Below, in pieces: positions 38,309 through 42,113 of a stretch of DNA of 42,113 bases. Source of the DNA: a virus; IMG/VR virus record IMGVR_UViG_3300013006_000058, positions 1-42,113 of that record, one strand, 5' to 3'. The first letter of the stretch is position 1; every line of letters begins with the position of its first letter. The notes beneath the pieces are model-generated. The model saw only the letters and a list, made by a program, of their open reading frames with translations. It searched no databases and was not told where the DNA came from. The translations under genes were made by a program, and so were the position numbers.

Positions 38309-38481
38309 GGCCGCACCTCCTCGGCGCTTGCCGTGCTTGCGTTTGCCAATTGCTCCGAAAGCTGAAGCACCCATTCACGAACCAGGATTGAAACAGGCTT
38401 GCCAGTGCGCACGCTCTCGCGTTGCAAGGCCGCCCTGCGTTCTTCTGGCAGATTCAATTCTTCTAGGATTGTCGTTCTCAT
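38305..38481 (-). CDS. Ribbon-helix-helix protein, candidate switch repressor
   Basis: 58 residues from the ATG at 38481 (AAACTATG context; the longer frame to 38562 would run through the operators). Strand TTILEEL then helices PEERRAALQRESVRTGKPVSI and LVREWVLQLSEQLA fit the Arc/CopG-type RHH fold, which binds DNA as dimers on short palindromes. It is the first gene of the leftward unit and lies 2 bases from the nearest of three identical-type palindromes. It is thus the natural repressor or autoregulator of the switch. Role inferred from position. Confidence 0.7.
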   Translation of the reverse strand: MRTTILEELNLPEERRAALQRESVRTGKPVSILVREWVLQLSEQLANASTASAEEVRP

Positions 38482-38483
38482 AG

Positions 38484-38500
38484 TTTGATGTAACATCAAA
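38484..38500. promoter_or_regulatory. Switch operator O1
   Basis: TTTGATGTAACATCAAA: perfect 7-bp arms with a 3-base spacer, 2 bases upstream of the RHH start codon. The core TTGATG-N3-CATCAA is shared with O2 and O3. Confidence 0.75.
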
Positions 38501-38529
38501 TCAATATTTGATGATTCATCAATCGTCAA
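38501..38529 (-). promoter_or_regulatory. Candidate leftward early promoter
   Basis: On the minus strand TTGACG (plus 38524-38529, one mismatch to TTGACA) is followed by exactly 17 bases and then TATTGA (plus 38501-38506), a poor -10. The 17-base spacer is operator O2, so a bound repressor would block this promoter. RNA would start near the RHH gene. Confidence 0.45.
38507..38523. promoter_or_regulatory. Switch operator O2
   Basis: TTTGATGATTCATCAAT: core TTGATG-ATT-CATCAA. Centred 23 bp from O1. It fills the spacer between the -35 and -10 of the candidate leftward promoter. Confidence 0.75.
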
Positions 38530-38536
38530 ACTAAAA

Positions 38537-38553
38537 CTTGATGATTCATCAAA
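38537..38553. promoter_or_regulatory. Switch operator O3
   Basis: CTTGATGATTCATCAAA: core identical to O2. Centred 30 bp from O2 and 19 bp upstream of the rightward HTH gene, so it is likely to control rightward transcription. Confidence 0.75.
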
Positions 38554-38571
38554 TCTCGCCAAAATTAGCCA

Positions 38572-38961
38572 ATGACAAAGGACGAACTCAAAAACTGGCT
38601 AGCCAATAACCAGAAAGACCGCGCATGGCTTGCCCAGGAAATCGGCGTCAGTAAAGGCACTGTAGATCAATGGTTTTCTAAAGGGTTTCCAGAATGGGCC
38701 ATCATGGCTATTAAACGCATGAGAGAGCAGCCGCTAGACGATGCAGGCCTTGATGTAGCATTCACCGCCGCAGAATTTGAGCTAATCGAGGCCGCGCGCA
38801 TCTTGTCCGCGCACCCCACCCGTAGCGCCTTTTATCACACAGCAATCATGCAATTCACCGATGAAATTCTAGAGCGCGAAGCCGACCCAAAGACCAAAGC
38901 CTCATCCGTGAAAACGGGGCCGTTCATCTTAGGCTATGGCAGCCAGAAAGCAGGCGCATAA
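38572..38961 (+). CDS. Cro/CI-like HTH protein
   Basis: 129 residues. An N-terminal HTH (RAWLAQEIGVSKGTVDQWFS, about 18-37) is of the XRE/Cro kind; the rest is helical and acidic (EFELIEAARILSAHPTRSAF), possibly for dimerisation. It is the first rightward gene, divergent to the RHH gene across the three operators, as Cro and CI are in lambda. No self-cleavage domain is seen. It could be either the lytic antirepressor or the lysogenic repressor; its target may be the same operators. The ATG at 38572 has no Shine-Dalgarno sequence. Confidence 0.75.
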   Translation: MTKDELKNWLANNQKDRAWLAQEIGVSKGTVDQWFSKGFPEWAIMAIKRMREQPLDDAGLDVAFTAAEFELIEAARILSAHPTRSAFYHTAIMQFTDEILEREADPKTKASSVKTGPFILGYGSQKAGA

Positions 38962-38976
38962 AATCGGCCCCCGCCA

Positions 38977-38989
38977 CGAATATTATTCG
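38977..38989. repeat. Palindrome after the rightward HTH gene
   Basis: CGAATA-T-TATTCG, 6-bp perfect arms within GC-rich flanks (CCGC...GCGG) that can extend the stem. It begins 15 bases after the HTH stop codon; it may be a weak terminator or an operator. The 200-base gap to the ArdC-like gene also holds a second stem at 39031-39045 (CCTTAT-AAA-ATAAGG). Confidence 0.4.
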
Positions 38990-39074
38990 CGGCCCATGGT
39001 AAAACAGCCCCACCCTAGCACGCTGGAACCCTTATAAAATAAGGCCCCCAGAACAAAATAACCTTTCATCATAA

Positions 39075-39104
39075 ATAATTGTTGTATCACAACAATTATA
39101 TAAT
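39075..39104 (+). promoter_or_regulatory. Candidate promoter with overlapping dyad for the ArdC operon
   Basis: ATAATTGTTG-TATCA-CAACAATTAT is a 10-bp perfect inverted repeat (39075-39099) that ends in TATAAT (39099-39104), an exact -10 box, 57 bases before the ArdC-like start. A good -35 is not visible; TTGTTG lies too near (14 bases). The dyad is unlike the switch operators, so another regulator may bind here. Confidence 0.5.
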
Positions 39105-39161
39105 AAGATCCATTCACGCCGCTATCACCGGCACCAAACAAAAAAACCCCGAATCCACACC

Positions 39162-40058
39162 ATGAAAACCAGCACACGCAAGCCAGCCACCGAAGAGCAA
39201 AAAGCCGCCGCCAAAGAGCGCCGCGCAGAGATCGCTAAAATGATGGGCACCATCAAAGCCATGCCCACAGAAAAGCGTATTTTACTAGCCGCCCGCTTTG
39301 GCATTCGCAACGCAGAGGGCCGCGAGCTCTCCGTTTATAATCAATGCTTACTCATCGCCCAGAACGACAAGACAACCATCGTCGGCGGTTTCCAGCAATG
39401 GAAAAAGCTCGGCCGCAGCGTTAAGAAAGGCAGCCGCGCCCTTGCAATCTGGGTGCCATGCAGCCGCAAAGCCGAAGGCGCGGGCGGTTCGTCCATCATC
39501 CCACATGGCGTCGATCCTTCCGACCTAGACGAAAGCTTTTTCGTCTTGGGTAACGTGTTCGACATCGCCCAGACCGAGACCGAAGCCGAAAAGTTAGCCC
39601 GCGAAGGAGACGAAGCCCTAGAAGCCGCCGCCCGTCCACGCCTCCCCACCTCCGAGGCCCTAGACATAGAGGCCGCCGAAGTCATCACCGCCCCCGCACC
39701 TCTCACCCTCTCAGAATCCCGCCAGTCTCAGGAATTAAGCCCAGCCGAGCGCGGCGAATCCTTCACCGTTCCGCAATGGATCCAGGCCCCAGAGCGCGAA
39801 GGCTGGCAGGAAACCACCGGCCGCGCCAAAGGTGGTCGGATCATCTTTCAGCGCGGCACCGATTACGCCACCTATGACGCCGCCGCCGATCAAATGGACC
39901 TTATGCCCGCCGCCCTCACCATTTGGGACGTAGAAGCACCCGCACCAGGTCAGCAGCTCTTAATCAGTCCCCCGCGTAAGCCCGCCGCCGTAGTCGCTGA
40001 AAAAGCACCGGAAACAATGCCCACCGAGCAAGACGAATTCATGCTTTTAGCCGCCTAA
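39162..40058 (+). CDS. ArdC-like single-strand-DNA-binding antirestriction protein
   Basis: 298 residues. Residues about 60-105 (NQCLLIAQNDKTTIVGGFQQ, then WKKLGRSVKKGSRALAIWVP) match the ArdC N-terminal domain (DUF1738), which binds single-stranded DNA. ArdC proteins usually have a C-terminal metallopeptidase with HExxH; none is found here, only a Glu/Ala-rich disordered part and short strands. So it is a one-domain form. ArdC shields incoming DNA from restriction. The neighbours (zinc proteins, methyltransferase) support an anti-restriction role. Promoter dyad upstream, repeated hairpin downstream. Confidence 0.75.
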   Translation: MKTSTRKPATEEQKAAAKERRAEIAKMMGTIKAMPTEKRILLAARFGIRNAEGRELSVYNQCLLIAQNDKTTIVGGFQQWKKLGRSVKKGSRALAIWVPCSRKAEGAGGSSIIPHGVDPSDLDESFFVLGNVFDIAQTETEAEKLAREGDEALEAAARPRLPTSEALDIEAAEVITAPAPLTLSESRQSQELSPAERGESFTVPQWIQAPEREGWQETTGRAKGGRIIFQRGTDYATYDAAADQMDLMPAALTIWDVEAPAPGQQLLISPPRKPAAVVAEKAPETMPTEQDEFMLLAA

Positions 40059-40065
40059 TCCAAAA

Positions 40066-40093
40066 CCCCGCGCGGGAGGTTCTACCCCTCCCG
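40066..40093. repeat. 28-bp hairpin repeat, copy 1
   Basis: Directly after the ArdC-like gene. Stem GCGGGAGG / CCTCCCGC, loop TTCTACC. All 28 bases occur again at 41455-41482. No T run follows, so it is probably an RNA-stability, processing or protein-binding stem rather than a full terminator. Confidence 0.7.
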
Positions 40094-40112
40094 CTTTCAC
40101 CTCTTTAATTCT

Positions 40113-40448
40113 ATGAAAACGATGCTTTCAAAATACCCCGGCACCTGCGCCAGTTGCTCAAATTCATTCAAAAAAGGCGAGCTTATAGCCTGGAGTCGTG
40201 CCAGTGGTGCCCGTCATCCTAAGTGCGCCGGGATATACATCCCACAAAGCCCGCAAGACATGCGCGCCCCTTGCTGGATATGCGGAGATACTAGCGGCAA
40301 ATTTCGCAATTACGGAGCCGCCACGCCCGTCTATTGCGACCAATGCCACGCCGCAAAGCCGCCCGCAAAAAGGCAAGCCACCGCGCCAGACTTCAGCGAC
40401 CTAGCTTATGAAGATCAATGCGCCGCCGCCTGCGGCTTTGGACTCTAA
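40113..40448 (+). CDS. Double zinc-cluster protein
   Basis: 111 residues. The first cluster is CASCSNSFKKGELIAW with a later HPKC, the second CWICGDTSG with CDQC. CxxC-x9-kGe-type starts with HPxC are common in small phage zinc proteins. The C-terminal end is Lys/Pro- then acid-rich, with two last Cys. Between the ArdC-like and DUF2786 genes it is likely to be part of the same module, binding DNA or RNA. No enzyme motif. Confidence 0.65.
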   Translation: MKTMLSKYPGTCASCSNSFKKGELIAWSRASGARHPKCAGIYIPQSPQDMRAPCWICGDTSGKFRNYGAATPVYCDQCHAAKPPAKRQATAPDFSDLAYEDQCAAACGFGL

Positions 40449-40475
40449 TCATTCACACCTCACCCATTCCCCGTC

Positions 40476-41447
40476 ATGAATACCGCCCAATTTCTCCGCC
40501 ACAAAGTCACCGGCATCAAACACCTACGCCTTGCCAGCGGCACCATCATTCCAGTCTCAGACCTGCCCCGCCTTGCTGGCAATGATGCCGACCTTCTCAC
40601 CATATCCGTGAAGTGTGAAACGTGCGAAACGTGGCACCCCTGCCACACCATGCACCCGCACCCCACCGGCCTAGAATGCCGCGCTTGTCGTCTCAGCGCC
40701 ACCGCCACCGCCAGCCCAGAAAGCCAGCACGCCGCTGCCATGCGTAAAGCCGCCGCCCTGCTACGCCTCGCCCAGTCAGATAATCCCCATGAAGCCGCCT
40801 TGGCAGCCTCCCGCGCTCAAGAGATTATTGATCGTTACAAGCTCAATCTTGCCACCCTAGACGCCACCCCCAGCGCCGAGCCTCCCGAAGAAATCCGCAA
40901 CTTCAAAAACGACCCACTCAGCGAAGGCGGCACCTGGAAAGCCCTGCTTGCTCAGGCCGTCGCAGGCGTCAATCAATGCCAGGCATACACCAGTGGCGGC
41001 AATATCTGCCTAGTAGGCCGCCCCTCAGACGTGGCCATTATTCGCCCATTCTTCGCCTATCTATCCAGCGAAATAGAGCGCCTAGCCTCCCGGCACTGCA
41101 AGGGCAACTCTCGCACCTACTGGAACAACTTCAGGCTCGGAGCCGTTGAAACCATCGCTCAGCGGCTCAAAGCCTCCCTAGCCGCCACCGTTGAGACCGT
41201 CAAAGCCGAAGCCCTCGCCGCAGGCAATCAGAGCGCCCTTGTAATCGTTGAAAACTCCCTCGCCCTCATTGAAAAGCGCAAGCAGGAAGTCAGCACCTGG
41301 ACCCGCCAAAACATGCAGCTACGCAGCCGCACCAGCCGCAGCAGTTACAACGACACAGCCCGCAGCGCAGGCCGCGCCGCCGGTCAAAGCGTCAACTTAA
41401 ACCGCAGCGCCGGAGCCCTCAACAGCACCCGCCGCGCCCTCGCCTAA
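40476..41447 (+). CDS. Zinc module plus DUF2786 protein
   Basis: 323 residues. The N-terminal module reads AQFLRHKVTGIK, then Cys at 47, 50, 68 and 71 around MHPHPTGL. The methyltransferase starts with a near copy of it. Residues about 90-135 (AAALLRLAQSDNPHEAALAA) match DUF2786, a small helical domain found in phage and plasmid proteins, mostly of unknown function. The rest is helical with a Ser/Arg-rich tail. It is coupled by position to the methyltransferase: both share the module. The 28-bp repeat follows. DUF2786 assignment is by eye. Confidence 0.7.
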   Translation: MNTAQFLRHKVTGIKHLRLASGTIIPVSDLPRLAGNDADLLTISVKCETCETWHPCHTMHPHPTGLECRACRLSATATASPESQHAAAMRKAAALLRLAQSDNPHEAALAASRAQEIIDRYKLNLATLDATPSAEPPEEIRNFKNDPLSEGGTWKALLAQAVAGVNQCQAYTSGGNICLVGRPSDVAIIRPFFAYLSSEIERLASRHCKGNSRTYWNNFRLGAVETIAQRLKASLAATVETVKAEALAAGNQSALVIVENSLALIEKRKQEVSTWTRQNMQLRSRTSRSSYNDTARSAGRAAGQSVNLNRSAGALNSTRRALA

Positions 41448-41454
41448 CCCAAAG

Positions 41455-41482
41455 CCCCGCGCGGGAGGTTCTACCCCTCCCG
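41455..41482. repeat. 28-bp hairpin repeat, copy 2
   Basis: Identical in all 28 bases to 40066-40093, again 8-12 bases after a stop codon. Flanks also agree (GCCTAA, CCAAA). The stem forms the same hairpin. This copy lies 34 bases before the methyltransferase start. Confidence 0.7.
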
Positions 41483-41516
41483 TCCTTATATAACCCCTGC
41501 ACCTATTCAAACCAAT

Positions 41517-42113
41517 ATGATAACCACCGAAAACACCGCCGCCCAATTCGCCCGCCAGAAATCCACCGGCATAAAATTCTATCTGCCCGAAGGCCTAGCC
41601 GCTAAAATGCGGATTCCAGTTTCAACGCTTAACCAATACGCCGCCGACAGTTACGGCACCGTTCCCGTCCAGTGTGAAACATGCACAAGCATTCAGCCCG
41701 CCCGCCAGATGCACCCGCACACCACCGGCTTACAGTGCCACACCTGCAAGCACGGCACCACCCGCCACCTCGTGAAAGAAGTCGCAGGCACCGCCCACGA
41801 CTTCGAGTTTTATCCCACCAGCGCGCCAATGATTGCCGCCATGATCCAGCACGCCCGCCGCTGCATCGCAGAGGATTACACCAGCATTGAAAGCGCCTTA
41901 GACATCGGAGCCGGAAGCGGGAAAATTCTCCTAGCCCTCCGCGACGATGAAAAGCTCAGCGTTTCCAGCCTCTACGCCATAGAAAAAAGTTTGCCCTTAC
42001 TTCAGGCCCTCCCCCCTGACATCATGATCATAGGCACCGAGCTTCAGGAGCAATCACTGCTTTCAAAACCCGCCGACCTCACCTTTTCAAATCCCCCATA
42101 TTCCCAGTTTGAA
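41517..42113 (+). CDS. Adenine-N6 DNA methyltransferase, N-terminal part (continues at 1-1332)
   Basis: 199 residues to the window end. Residues 1-78 contain the shared module: AQFARQKSTGIK, Cys at 53, 56, 74 and 77, MHPHTTGL. Then come motif I, LDIGAGSGKI (about 128-137), which binds S-adenosylmethionine, and NPPY at 192-195, the catalytic motif of adenine-N6 methyltransferases. The window ends four residues later in SQFE. The rest of the protein, including DUF4942, lies at the start of the window. The ATG at 41517 has CCAAT upstream, no Shine-Dalgarno. Confidence 0.88.
   Translation, partial: MITTENTAAQFARQKSTGIKFYLPEGLAAKMRIPVSTLNQYAADSYGTVPVQCETCTSIQPARQMHPHTTGLQCHTCKHGTTRHLVKEVAGTAHDFEFYPTSAPMIAAMIQHARRCIAEDYTSIESALDIGAGSGKILLALRDDEKLSVSSLYAIEKSLPLLQALPPDIMIIGTELQEQSLLSKPADLTFSNPPYSQFE

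Overview
The window reads as one complete temperate tailed-phage genome, opened at an arbitrary point. An adenine-methyltransferase gene is cut by the window ends: it starts at 41517, runs off the right end right after its NPPY motif, and continues in frame from base 1 to 1332. The last 15 bases match the first 15 at 14 positions, so the molecule is most simply a circle of about 42.1 kb. The host is probably a Verrucomicrobiota bacterium. This is an inference from the tail protein (anchor-type Ig domains plus delta-60-like propeller repeats), the moderately GC-rich sequence, and start codons that lack Shine-Dalgarno sequences. The virion genes (terminase large subunit, portal, scaffold, SU10-like capsid, short adaptor set, no tape measure or sheath, a 1931-residue ParB-like internal protein) suggest a podovirus.

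There are two divergent transcription units. They part at a switch (38482-38571) holding three near-identical palindromes. The leftward unit starts with a ribbon-helix-helix protein (38305-38481). It runs through small regulators, a replication module (initiator with seven 11-bp iterons, DnaB-like helicase, SSB), a set of small moron-like genes, packaging and head genes, tail genes, lysis genes with a tRNA-Met, the two giant virion proteins, a DUF5664 nucleotide enzyme and finally the integrase. The rightward unit (38572 through the circle junction to 1622) encodes a Cro-like HTH protein, an ArdC-like protein, three zinc-cluster proteins (one with DUF2786, one the methyltransferase/DUF4942 fusion) and a small RHH protein. 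The two units converge on a bidirectional terminator at 1651-1678.

Between the integrase and a small exported-protein gene lies an attP site. It is the 3' half of a tRNA-Leu(UAA) gene with no 5' half, flanked by a cluster of GTGACAC repeats that look like integrase arm sites. The missing tRNA 5' half shows that the sequence is the free (excised or packaged) form, not an integrated prophage.

Of most interest are the three-operator switch, the iteron origin inside the initiator gene, the attP with arm sites, and the rightward anti-restriction/methylation operon. In that operon one N-terminal zinc module is reused on two different proteins, and a 28-bp hairpin is repeated exactly after two of the genes.
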